Below are positions 42,744 through 52,300 of a stretch of 64,000 bases of DNA, piece after piece (within the stretch, counting starts at the first letter, position 1; every line of letters starts with the position of its first letter). The DNA lies in the NCBI GenBank assembly GCA_946408825.1, contig CAMJTU010000002.1, positions 154,460 through 218,459 on the forward strand, given 5' to 3'. Below the pieces are notes generated by a model that worked only from the letters and a program-made list of their open reading frames with translations, did no database searches and had not been told where the DNA came from. Position numbers and translations under genes: made by a program. The stretch comes from an uncultured Planctomycetaceae bacterium (lineage in GTDB: Bacteria > Planctomycetota > Planctomycetia > Pirellulales > Thermoguttaceae).

Positions 42744-44456
42744 ATGCGGATTCTGTCTCCAATGATTGTCGGGTCTTGTTCCTCGGCGTTTACGGCGCGT
42801 CGGCGTCGTTGGTTTTATTTTGCGCTCTTTGCGTTCGTCTTTGCGACGTTTATTTCGCAAGGGTGCGAACAGCGTAGTCATAATGCGATCATTCGTTCTT
42901 TGGACGATTTGAATAGTCCGAAGTTTGTTATTGGCGTCGAGAAGGAAACGAACGCGTTTCTTAGGGCGATCGAAACGTTCCCCCTAGCTGAGAAGAGACA
43001 GTTCGACGATCCCGCAAAACTCGCGGAAGCGTTGAAAAACGGCGAGATTGACGCGGTTGCGCATGACCGTCCTTATCTTGAGTATTTTGCCGCCGTCGAT
43101 CCCTGCTTAGTCGTTCTCCCTGAAAGCGTCGGCGAGAACCGCATTGCGGTCGTCGCGCCCGATGGACAGCAAGATTTTGTACGTCAGGTAAACGAGTTTA
43201 TTGCGATCTTTCGCGCGGAGCATGTCGGCGAGGATTTGAGCGAGAAGTGGAACGGCGCGTTTAATCCGGTCAATTCTTCGACGACGAACCTCGCCCAAGA
43301 GATGCGTGAACGCTGGTTTGAATCGAAAGACGGGCGACTTCCCGATATTCCCGCGCCGACGAATCCGATCAACGCGGGACGACCCTATGTCGTCGGGGTC
43401 GCGCTCGACAATATTCCTGTCGGTTTCTACGACGAATCAGGGGAACCGACGGGATTTGAAGTCGAGTTTCTTAAACGGTTGGCGCTCTTTATGAACGCGG
43501 AAATCGTCCTTCAACCCCACGAATTCGAACAGCTTTATCCCGCGCTCTATAGCGAAACGGTCGATTTAGCATGCGGCTTTCTCGATTTAGAAGCGAACGC
43601 CAATTCTTCTCTGATCTTTTCAGAGCCCTATCTCGACGCTCCGACTGCCGTTATGGTTCGCCAAGATCGTTATGCGAGCGACGAGCGACCGATCGTCTAT
43701 TGCGCAGGCTTCGCGCCTGTCGCTCAGATTACCGTCGACCAGTTGACGTTTACGCAGCGCATTAAGCGGAGCTTTGAAAAGACGTTTCTCGTCGAAAACC
43801 GCTGGAAACTCTTTTGGGGCGGACTTCTAAACACGATCTACATAACGGTCGTCGCGACGGTTATGGGAACGCTTCTCGCCGTTCTCCAGTGCTGTATGCG
43901 TCGTTCTCATCGCGCGTGGTTGCGGTACCCTGCGAAGGTTTATATCGCGTTCATGCAGGGAACGCCGATTCTGGTCATTCTGCTCGTGCTCTATTACGTC
44001 GTCTTTACGAAATTCTCGATAAGCGGCGAGCTTGTCGCGGCAATCGCGTTGGCGTTGAACTTCGCGGCTTATGCGGGGGAACAGATGAGAACGGGCGTCG
44101 ACGGGATCGACAAGGGACTCCTCGAAGCGGCCGTCGCGCTTGGTTTCGGTCGGTTCGACGTTTTCCGCAAGATCATCTTCCCAATCGCATGCCGCCGCAT
44201 CATGCCGGTCTATAAGGGCGAGTTTATTTCGCTCCTCAAAACGACGTCGATCGTCGGTTACGTTGCGATTCAAGACCTTACGAAAGCGTCCGATATCGTT
44301 CGCGGACGTACGTATGAAGCGTTCTTTCCGCTCATTGCGACGGCGCTAATCTATTTGATCACGGCGCACCTGTTGGCGTCGGGCTTCGCTTATCTTGAAT
44401 ATCGGCTTGATCCTATCACGCGACGCAAGCGCGCTAAGGGGGAGGTGAACGTATGA
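42744..44456 (+). CDS. Amino-acid ABC transporter: lobe-swapped binding domain fused to permease
   Basis: This 570-residue fusion protein starts at ATG 42744 with AGGTTAGGG just upstream. After a signal or anchor segment ending FISQGC (possible lipid attachment) comes a lobe-2-like half ([24 protein letters not shown]), then a lobe-1-like half ([28 protein letters not shown]). From about residue 350 it is a His/Glu/Gln/Arg-type permease with about five membrane helices ([40 protein letters not shown]) and the EAA loop [20 protein letters not shown] that contacts the ATPase. It overlaps the ATPase start by four bases (ATGA). Together they should import polar amino acids. Fused binding-protein/permease chains are known in Bacteroidetes and Firmicutes. 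Confidence 0.88.
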   Translation: MRILSPMIVGSCSSAFTARRRRWFYFALFAFVFATFISQGCEQRSHNAIIRSLDDLNSPKFVIGVEKETNAFLRAIETFPLAEKRQFDDPAKLAEALKNGEIDAVAHDRPYLEYFAAVDPCLVVLPESVGENRIAVVAPDGQQDFVRQVNEFIAIFRAEHVGEDLSEKWNGAFNPVNSSTTNLAQEMRERWFESKDGRLPDIPAPTNPINAGRPYVVGVALDNIPVGFYDESGEPTGFEVEFLKRLALFMNAEIVLQPHEFEQLYPALYSETVDLACGFLDLEANANSSLIFSEPYLDAPTAVMVRQDRYASDERPIVYCAGFAPVAQITVDQLTFTQRIKRSFEKTFLVENRWKLFWGGLLNTIYITVVATVMGTLLAVLQCCMRRSHRAWLRYPAKVYIAFMQGTPILVILLVLYYVVFTKFSISGELVAAIALALNFAAYAGEQMRTGVDGIDKGLLEAAVALGFGRFDVFRKIIFPIACRRIMPVYKGEFISLLKTTSIVGYVAIQDLTKASDIVRGRTYEAFFPLIATALIYLITAHLLASGFAYLEYRLDPITRRKRAKGEVNV

Positions 44457-45577
44457 GTCCCGACGCTCCTATTGAAGCTATGATTGAAGTTAAGGGATTG
44501 ACGAAAACCTTTAACGGCGTTACGGTTCTTCGCAATCTCGACGCGGTGATCAACCGAGGCGAAATCGTGTCGATCGTCGGTCCCTCCGGGGCGGGCAAGA
44601 GCACGTTCCTGCGATGTCTTAATCTTCTCGAGACGCCTGACGAGGGGCATATCTTCGTCGACGGCGTCGACGTCGATAAGATGGACGTTCGTAAACTACG
44701 CATGAAGATGGGAATGGTTTTCCAGCAGTTCAACCTTTTCCCGCATCTCTCTGCTCTCGAGAACATTATGCTCGCGCCGACGAAGCTCCTCAGAATGCAG
44801 AAGTCTCAGGCTTCGGACGAGGCGTACGAACTCCTCGACAAGGTCGGGCTTGCGGGTAAAGCGTGGGCGTTTCCGTGGGAACTCTCCGGCGGTCAGCAAC
44901 AACGTGTGGCGATCGCTAGGGCGCTGGCGATGCATCCGGAGATCATGCTCTTCGACGAGCCGACCTCGGCGCTTGATCCGACGATGGTCAACGAAGTTCT
45001 CGGCGTGATCCGCAGTCTTGCCGACGAAGCTGGAATGACGATGGCGATTGTAACGCACGAGATGCGATTTGCCCGAGAAGTCTCCGACCGTGTTTTCTAC
45101 ATGGATCAGGGCGTCGTCTACGAAGAGGGCGATCCGGAACAAATTTTCGAGCGACCGCGCCGCGACCGTACTCGCGCCTTCATCCGCCGCGTCGATACGG
45201 CGCGCTTCGAAATCGACGAGGACGATTTCGACTTCTACAGCTTCAACGCGCAGGTCGAAGATTTCGCGATGAAGCATCTGTTAGAGCCGGAGTTGCGGCA
45301 GATTATGCTGCTTTTCCTCGAAGAACTTTTCGACACGTTCTTCTTGCCGAAATTCCATAAGTTTACCTTTGCAATTGGCGTTACGGAAAGGCGCGAAGTC
45401 GAAATGCGTTTCGTGTATCCGGGCAGAGCGCTTGATCCCATGACAGACGAAGAGGGGCTTTTGGTTCGCGGAATCTTTGAGAAAAACTTCTCGAGCGTTC
45501 ATTATTCGCGCGTCGGCGACGAGAATATCCTCGATCTTGTGGCGCGTCGCGATTTGAAACTCACGCCTCTATCTTGA
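44453..45577 (+). CDS. Amino-acid ABC transporter ATPase with HATPase-like C-terminal extension
   Basis: Residues 1-~255 form a GlnQ-type ATPase: Walker [11 protein letters not shown]-loop VFQQFNLFP, signature [15 protein letters not shown], Walker [13 protein letters not shown] and the switch His in VTHEM. The chain is 374 residues, about 120-130 longer than GlnQ. The extension ([67 protein letters not shown]) resembles a degenerate histidine-kinase-like ATPase fold of the RsbW type: a helix with E-E-L at the N-box, then strands and a Gly-containing turn. A regulatory function is an inference. The gene overlaps the fusion permease by ATGA and is the last gene of the operon, before a terminator at 45600. 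Confidence 0.88.
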   Translation: MSPDAPIEAMIEVKGLTKTFNGVTVLRNLDAVINRGEIVSIVGPSGAGKSTFLRCLNLLETPDEGHIFVDGVDVDKMDVRKLRMKMGMVFQQFNLFPHLSALENIMLAPTKLLRMQKSQASDEAYELLDKVGLAGKAWAFPWELSGGQQQRVAIARALAMHPEIMLFDEPTSALDPTMVNEVLGVIRSLADEAGMTMAIVTHEMRFAREVSDRVFYMDQGVVYEEGDPEQIFERPRRDRTRAFIRRVDTARFEIDEDDFDFYSFNAQVEDFAMKHLLEPELRQIMLLFLEELFDTFFLPKFHKFTFAIGVTERREVEMRFVYPGRALDPMTDEEGLLVRGIFEKNFSSVHYSRVGDENILDLVARRDLKLTPLS

Positions 45578-45599
45578 GCAGTCTGGAAAAGTTTTTGAA

Positions 45600-45634
45600 C
45601 AGGACGTCGCGAGGATTTGCGGCGTCCTGCTTTT
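45600..45634 (+). terminator. Terminator of the ABC transporter operon
   Basis: CAGGACGTCGC (45600-45610) pairs with GCGGCGTCCTG (45619-45629), 11 bp with one G-T pair, followed by CTTTT. It lies 22 nt behind the stop. Confidence 0.8.
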
Positions 45635-45680
45635 ATATCGTCGCTTCCTGAAAATTATCGACGAACATAGAGGGACGGAC

Positions 45681-47087
45681 ATGTCACGGTCGACGTCAGC
45701 CTTGCTTCTTTCGTTATTTCTAACTTGCGTTTTCCCCGCTTTTTGTGAGGATTTTCCGTCGACGACTTTTGAAAAAGACGGGCGAACTTGGCGAATAACC
45801 GCAGGCGAAGAACGGGTGATCGTTCGCGGAATCCGCCCTGAAGAACAGCTTTGGGGGCCTTATCAGTTTCCTCGTCCTTATGATTTGGGCGACCGCCTCG
45901 TCGTCGCCGTGCATATTGCCGACGACGACGTTTCTTCGTTCGGCAAAGCGAACCGCTGGTTTGAGAGTCGCGATCAAGGCAAAAACTGGCGAGAAATCGA
46001 CGCAAGCGTCGCCCCGGAATGCGGCGTGAAACTAGCAAACGGCGACAGACTGTTCTTCCCGATGGAGAATGGAATCGACGTCTCCAATTACAAGTTCGAA
46101 TGGTTTTCCCATAAACTTCCCGATTACGATTTTACCAAGAAAGCGGCTCCAGGGACTTTCCCCATGCCCGAGGGCGTCCTAACGTGGATGGGCGGTTGTT
46201 CGATCTATGCGTATAACTCTGAACGACTTGCGCCCGAGTTTGATAAAAAAGTCTGGAATGCGAAACGATTGCCTGCGGGCGCGACGGAGGCGGTCGACGA
46301 AGAAGTTCAAGTCGATTGGCCCATGCTGACGCGCGTCGTTCACGTCGTCGGCGGCAAAAAGATTCTGAAGTCGATTTTTCCTAGGGGCAATCTTAAAATC
46401 GGACCAGACGGCGCCTTGTGGATTAGCGCGTTTTCCGGCGAGGGGCATCTTAATCCTGAAAACGGATGGTATTCTCCCTATTATTCCGCCGAACTGTTTC
46501 GTTCTGACGATCTAGGTCATACGTTCCAGCGCGTCGCGCATATGGAATATCCCGCAGACGGGAAAAATTATCCGTACCTGAGCGGAGGTTTTAGCGACAG
46601 CGATTTTGAGTTCATGCCCAACGGATCGATCATATGGGTCTTTCGCTCAAACTGGTACGGGTCGACTGGAGAGGAGTGGTCTCCGACGTACATTACCCGA
46701 TCGGAAGACGGCGGTAAAACGTGGACCGCGCCTGCTCGCTTCACCGACGTCGGAACGCTTCCCCGATTATGTTCGCTAAAATCGGGATTTACGCTCTTTT
46801 GCTATGCGCGCCCCGGGATGTTCGTTCGCGTTTGTCTCGACGACTCGGGACGCGAATGGAGCGAACCGCTTGAACTCATGACGCCCGGCGATCGCAGTAA
46901 ACTCGCAAACGTCGTCGTCGATCCCCCGAAGTTTCACGATTGGGACGGCGCCTGCAATAATCCCGAAATGCTTCCCCTTGACGATAATAAAGCCCTTTTC
47001 TTCTACAGCGATTTCTATTATCCAGACGAAGACGGCGTCAAGCGTAAGACGATTCTGTGTCGTGAATTGACGATTACCGAAGAATAG
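45681..47087 (+). CDS. Secreted sialidase-like BNR/Asp-box propeller
   Basis: This 468-residue protein has a Sec signal (1-22, ending PAFCE) and ATG 45681 behind GGGACGG. Asp-box motifs of the S-x-D-x-G-x-x-W type mark a six-bladed propeller: SRDQGKNW (about 95), SEDGGKTW (about 340) and related turns such as RSDDLGHTF. Conserved catalytic features of true sialidases (arginine triad, Tyr/Glu pair) cannot be assigned by eye, so the substrate may be sialic acid, another glycan or none. It is followed 91 nt later by a second, unrelated-looking Asp-box protein. Together with the glycosidases at the left of the window it suggests host- or algal-glycan use. Confidence 0.75.
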   Translation: MSRSTSALLLSLFLTCVFPAFCEDFPSTTFEKDGRTWRITAGEERVIVRGIRPEEQLWGPYQFPRPYDLGDRLVVAVHIADDDVSSFGKANRWFESRDQGKNWREIDASVAPECGVKLANGDRLFFPMENGIDVSNYKFEWFSHKLPDYDFTKKAAPGTFPMPEGVLTWMGGCSIYAYNSERLAPEFDKKVWNAKRLPAGATEAVDEEVQVDWPMLTRVVHVVGGKKILKSIFPRGNLKIGPDGALWISAFSGEGHLNPENGWYSPYYSAELFRSDDLGHTFQRVAHMEYPADGKNYPYLSGGFSDSDFEFMPNGSIIWVFRSNWYGSTGEEWSPTYITRSEDGGKTWTAPARFTDVGTLPRLCSLKSGFTLFCYARPGMFVRVCLDDSGREWSEPLELMTPGDRSKLANVVVDPPKFHDWDGACNNPEMLPLDDNKALFFYSDFYYPDEDGVKRKTILCRELTITEE

Positions 47088-47178
47088 CGCCGTTGTTCGC
47101 ATGGAGTGAGCGCCGAGCGGCAATTTAGATTGCGCGATATTTTCCTTCCGTTTAACCCTTTCACATTTTTTACGCGAT

Positions 47179-48348
47179 ATGATGAAAAAGCCCGAGAAAA
47201 CGTCGGCGCTGTTACGCTTAGTGGGAGCGACGTTGATCCTCCTTTCCTTCGTTTTTGTGAGACAGCGCGATTCTTCCGACGATGTTTCTTCCTTCGTCGA
47301 GGCGCGACCTTGCGAAGGGCGGGTAGAACGAGAGCGTTTTGAACTTTCAGAGGCGAGGTCGCTGACGCTCGAGACCCCTGTTCAGTCGAACCATTCGTCT
47401 TCAATAGCGGAGACGCCCGACGGCGATCTTTCGATTCTTTGGTATGGCGGGACGCGCGAAGGGGCGAAGGACGTCTGTATTTACGAGGAACGAATCGCGC
47501 CTGAGGGCTTAACCGCGAGCGCGCCGGAGATCGTATGCGCGCCTTCCGATCTTGCGCGCGACCTTTTGCGATCGATTCGAAAGGTCGGAAATCCGGTCGT
47601 TTATTCGCAGGACAAGCGTCTGTGGACGTTTGTGGTGAGCGTTTCCTACGGCGGATGGTCGGGATCGGCGATAAACTATCGATATTCAGACGACGGCGGC
47701 AGAAGTTGGTCGAAGTTTCGGCGCTTGCGAACGAGCCCTTTTTTCAATATGTCCGCGCTGATCAGAACGCCCTGCGTTTCTAAAACGGACGGCGGTTTTA
47801 TCCTGCCCGTCTATTGCGAGTTTCTGACGAAATACGGGATGACGCTTGATTTTGACAGAAACGGGCGCATGCTTGGCCGTTCGCGGATACCTATCGAGGG
47901 TAACGACGAGAGTTTACAGCCGTGCGTCGTTCCCGTCGCGCCCGAAGTTGCGTTTTCCTTTTCGAGAACGCCCACGGGGAAGATGGGAACGTCGAAGACG
48001 ACCGACGCCGGGCTGAGTTGGCGCGCGGAGCCGCGCGCTTCGGTTGAGAATTACAACGCGAGCGTCGCCGCGCTTGCGCTCGCTTCGGGACGCGTTCTTC
48101 TCGTCGCCAATTCCGAAGCGGATCGTTCGCGTCTCTCCCTCTATGAGACGAGCGCCGAACTTCTGACGAGTGAAGGGGAAACGCCGGAACATTGGACGTT
48201 CTTAGGCGATTTGGAAAACGAGCCGAATTCGGAGTTTTCCTATCCTTTTTTCGCGCAGACGCGAGACGGCTCGATTTATCTGACCTATACGTATAAACGC
48301 CAAACGATCAAGCTTGTCGATTTAACAGATTGTGTTTACGGGGAATAA
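47179..48348 (+). CDS. BNR_2-type sialidase-family protein, membrane-anchored
   Basis: The 389-residue chain starts at ATG 47179 (ATG 47182 also possible) with an N-terminal hydrophobic helix (LLRLVGATLILLSFVFV, residues 11-27) that could be an uncleaved anchor. The BNR_2 pattern is clear: QSNHSSSIAETPDGDLSILW, YGGTREGAKDV, an Asp box YSDDGGRSWS, SALIRTPCVSKTDGGFILPV and LPVYCEF. This is a family in which the gene is often followed by a small membrane protein, exactly as here (48428-49006). Known members are annotated exo-alpha-sialidase but few are characterised. Confidence 0.75.
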   Translation: MMKKPEKTSALLRLVGATLILLSFVFVRQRDSSDDVSSFVEARPCEGRVERERFELSEARSLTLETPVQSNHSSSIAETPDGDLSILWYGGTREGAKDVCIYEERIAPEGLTASAPEIVCAPSDLARDLLRSIRKVGNPVVYSQDKRLWTFVVSVSYGGWSGSAINYRYSDDGGRSWSKFRRLRTSPFFNMSALIRTPCVSKTDGGFILPVYCEFLTKYGMTLDFDRNGRMLGRSRIPIEGNDESLQPCVVPVAPEVAFSFSRTPTGKMGTSKTTDAGLSWRAEPRASVENYNASVAALALASGRVLLVANSEADRSRLSLYETSAELLTSEGETPEHWTFLGDLENEPNSEFSYPFFAQTRDGSIYLTYTYKRQTIKLVDLTDCVYGE

Positions 48349-48427
48349 CGCTTCGTGAACGTCATACGTCGCGACGAGTCTACGTCGTTCGTTTTGACGC
48401 TAACGGACAAGAGATAGGTTTATATCG

Positions 48428-49006
48428 ATGAACGAATTATCGAATTATTTTGGCCTCGTTGGTTGCGCTTTGTTGTGCGGGGCGGTCGTCGGGCTTTTCT
48501 TTCCTGCGAGAAAGGTTCGACTGGCGGTCGCCGCTTTGGTCGCTCTTCTTTCGTTGACGCCATGGAGCGCCGTTCCTTCTTCGTCGTTAGCGAGCCGAGT
48601 TTTCGCGTTTTACGACGTTCCAAGCGTCTCGACGCTTGTCGTCGCGGCGCTTGCTCTTTGGAAACCTGCGATAAAATTTCGCGTCGGCGCCTTTTGGAGA
48701 ATCGCGCCGATTCTCGTCGGGCTTCTTCTTTATCTATCGGAATTCAACGTTTTAAGCGTCGATCTCTATCGCTTCGGGTATTTTCCCGTCTTCGCGCTCG
48801 TCGCTGCAGGCGTCGCCGTTCTTTTTGGCGACCCTATCGTCGTCGTGGTTATGTGCGTCGCCAACGTTCTCCATGCGGCCGGCGTTTACGCCAATTTCTT
48901 CGACGCATGTCTCGATTTTCCGTTTTGGATTGGATCAATCGTTTTTGGCGTCGTGCGTTTAGGGACGCGGCTGGCGCCGAAAAAATCGGGCGCGACGGCT
49001 GAATGA
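48428..49006 (+). CDS. Multi-spanning membrane protein next to the BNR_2 gene
   Basis: This 192-residue protein has about six hydrophobic segments: LVGCALLCGAVVGLFF, LAVAALVALLSL, VSTLVVAALALW, IAPILVGLLLYL, VFALVAAGVAVLFG and IVVVVMCVANVLHAAGVY. No enzymatic motif is visible. It starts 79 nt after the sialidase-type gene on the same strand and probably belongs to its transcript. A transport or anchoring function for that partner is only inferred from gene order. Confidence 0.65.
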   Translation: MNELSNYFGLVGCALLCGAVVGLFFPARKVRLAVAALVALLSLTPWSAVPSSSLASRVFAFYDVPSVSTLVVAALALWKPAIKFRVGAFWRIAPILVGLLLYLSEFNVLSVDLYRFGYFPVFALVAAGVAVLFGDPIVVVVMCVANVLHAAGVYANFFDACLDFPFWIGSIVFGVVRLGTRLAPKKSGATAE

Positions 49007-49312
49007 CGCCTTTTCCGTCTGACGAGTGGGGAAGTGTAAGAAATTGACGGAGAGTAAAAAATCTAGAATTGACGTTAATTTCATTGCGTCGTTCCCAGAC
49101 GACGCGTGAGGATGACGAGGAGAATAATAGGAAAAGAGACGGAAGACACTATTCGCAAAAATGGTTCTGACTCGACTTTTGCTTAGAAAATACGAACTAG
49201 TTCTATTGTCTTATGAACGCCTGATCGAGCGGGCGTAGATTTCAAGAGGGGATTCGGCAGAACGTCGAATCCCCTCTTTTCATCGGCGAGAACCTCGCAT
49301 TTACAACGCGGT
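49007..49312. other. Convergent intergenic region
   Basis: These 306 bp between the membrane-protein gene and the giant gene are AT-rich and hold no gene. Their right end contains the terminator at 49244-49278. Confidence 0.5.
49244..49278. terminator. Terminator between convergent genes
   Basis: AAGAGGGGATTCG (49244-49256) pairs perfectly with CGAATCCCCTCTT (49266-49278) around a 9-nt loop. On the plus strand TT follows the stem, making a short T run. On the minus strand the U tract is short, so it serves mainly plus-strand transcripts but may also end the giant gene 35 nt beyond its stop. Confidence 0.8.
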
Positions 49313-52300
49313 TCAGTCGTTAAAGAGACGGACGAAAAGTTCGTCGTCGAGTTCCGTTTCAAGTTCGACGTCGTCGCTCGTCATTTCGGCGAAGACGTTG
49401 TCGAGCGGCGTCGCGGCGTTAGACGTCGGCATGGCGTCGGATAGCCCGCGCCATGAGAGGAGCGCGCGGTCGTGCATGGTCGGACCGACGAACGGCTCCG
49501 TCGCAAGTTCGGAGAAGACCGCGTCGAGACGCGCGTCCGCCGTCGCCGATTCGGCAAAGATCGGGAGAGTCGCGGCGTTGAGGATCGCGCCGGAGTTCGA
49601 AGCGGCGCCGACAGCGATCGCGTCGAGCGCGACGCCCTCTTGGTCGTCGAGATACAGGATCGGCGCGTAGACGCCCGGGGTCGAATAGACGTGCGAGAAC
49701 GTCTGACTCAGGCTCAATCCGACGACGACTTGCGGATCGGAGCCGTCTTTCCAGTCGATTTTCCAACTGGAGAACGGCTCGGCGTTCGATTCGACAAGAA
49801 CCGTAGCGACAAGGACGTCGCCGACCTCTTTTCCGACGAGGTCGACGTCAAACGCCGGTTTCGCCGGGGCGATTTCATACTGGACGACCTTCGACCAATC
49901 GGATTCGGCCTTGGCGTCGGACGCGACCGCTTTGACGCGCGCCTGAACGACGTCGCCGACGTTGAAGGTCGCGTTCGGGAGCGCGCCGAACGTCGTCGCG
50001 AAACTTCCAGCGGCACGCCATTCCTCGTCGCCCTTGACTCGGTATTCAAGCTCGTATTGTTCGGCGGGGTCGCCAGTCGTCCACAGGACGACAAGTTCGC
50101 CGGAATCGGCGACGCCGAAGCGTGAGATCGTCGGCGCCGCGTAGACGGGCGCGTTCGGATCGGAGAGCGCGAAGGGGAAACTTATTGAGCAAGAGAAGGT
50201 TTCGCCCGGTTCTCCTTCAGAGCTCGACGCGACGAGCCTGACGCCTTCGTAATATCCAATCGAACCGTCGGAGGAGCCGATCAGATAGTCCGCGACTCCG
50301 TCGCCGTTCACGTCGAACGCGAAGGGGCGCGAGCGCGTCGGACCGCCGAGCGTAACGGGCTCGCCGGACGCGTCGAGGAGAGGCGACGACGTCTTGAATT
50401 TCGGAATCGCGTTCGTTCCGGAGTTCAGATAGACGAACATGGCGCCCGACGTGTTCCCCGTGACGACGTCGAAATATCCGTCGCCGTTGACGTCGACGAT
50501 TGTCGGCGCAGATCGGCCCGCTTCGACGGCGATCTCTGCCGTTCCGTCCGTAAGCGTGAAGACGCGCTGGAAATCATATTCCCCGGCGGTCTGCGATTCG
50601 TTGAGATAGACGCGAATCTTGCCGTCCATGCCGCCGACGACAAGGTCGTCGCGACCGTCCGCGTTCCAGTCGAAGACGTCGAAGACCGCGCGGTTGCCGA
50701 CGTCGAGCGCTCCCTTCGCGTCGCCGTCGCCGACGAGGACCAGCTCCGGCGTCGAGAAGACGCGTTCGCCGTCGAGTTCGTCGCCGCGATAGAGCATGAT
50801 CGCGCCGTCGGAGAGTCCGACGAGCAGATCGTCGAGCCCGTCGCCGGTAATATCGGCGATTCTCGGCGCGGTCCCTTGGCAGCCGCTCGCCGCGACCGCG
50901 ATTTCAACGCTCGCGCTCATCCCCGCGTTCCAGTAGCTCGCATAGAACCCGTCCGTAAAGGCGAGGTCTTCCGTCGCGCCTTGGTTCAGGAAGACTTTGA
51001 CGCGCCCCATCCCGTCGCCGCATTTCTCGCCGACGATCAGGTCGAGCGCGCCGTCGCCGTTCCAATCGTAAAGAGACGGCGCGGAGTACGCGTTAACGTT
51101 TGCGACCGTTTCGGTCGACGCGATCTGATCCGGGACGGCGTTCCCCGACGCCGCGCCGCTGCCGCGCTGCGCGTTCCCCGCTTTGTCGAGAATCTTCGCG
51201 GAATCGACGGTCAGCCCGATCGTCGCGGACGCGACCCCGTCCTTGATCGACGACGCGAGCGCTTTGACCGTCGCGTCGTCGAACCCGTCGAGGGAGACGA
51301 CGAGCGTCGCGGTCTTCGCGTCGTATTGGAACGCGTCGGCGTCGAGCGCGATCGGGGCGCCGTCGCCGCTCGTGAGCGCGACGACCTCGGTAATTGAGCC
51401 GTCGTCGATTAGCGCTTGGAGCTTGACGTCCTCGGAGAAGACGACGCGCAGTTCGTCGTGTTCGTCGCCCGCCGCGACGGAGCGCGTTTCGACCTTTTCG
51501 ACGATCGGCGACGTCTTGTCGACGACGACGGAGACCGTCTGTTCCGACTTGTTCCCCGCTTGGTCGGTCGCGACGACGCGCAACTGCTTGGCGCCGTCGC
51601 CGGAAAGCGCGACGTCGGCGGAGAAGGCGCCGTTTTCCGACTTCGTCGTCTTGAGGAGTCGGTTCGTCCACGCGTCGTAGACGCTGATCGCGACGTCGTC
51701 TTCGGAGACGGAGCCTGTCACGGAGATCGTCTCCAAGTTCGTCCACGTCGCGAAATTGTCGAAGGTTAGCGTCGGCGACTTCGTGTCGTAGTTCCACGCG
51801 ACGCTCGACGTCCCGACGCCCGCGTTCCCGTAGAGGTCTTCCAAGCCCGCGAGATTGACCGTGATCTCGTAGCGTCCGTCTTCCGTCATGAAATGCTCGA
51901 GCCCGACGATTCGCCACCGCTGGTCGTATTCCGTCGTGTCGACGACGCCCATGACGAAGTTCGAGTCGAGTTTGACCTTCTTGCCGTTGCGTTTGAGGGT
52001 TACGTCGGCGAGCTGGAAACTGTCGAAGACGATCGGTTCGTCGAACGTGACGTCGATCGAGTAGACGGGGACGTTCTTATGCCCCGCCCCGTCGCCGCTC
52101 CAGACGGCGGACGTCGGGCCGGTCGTATCCTTGCGCCATACGAGCGTTTTTTCGCCGAGTCCCGACGCGTCGTTCGCGCCGACGACCCCGCTCGATTTGA
52201 CCGTGAGGAAGTAGCGCCCGTCGTTTCCGGTCAGGTCGCCGAGCCCCGCGATTCGATACCGCGCGCCGTCGAGCGAGACGATCGAGACCTTCGCTGGGTC

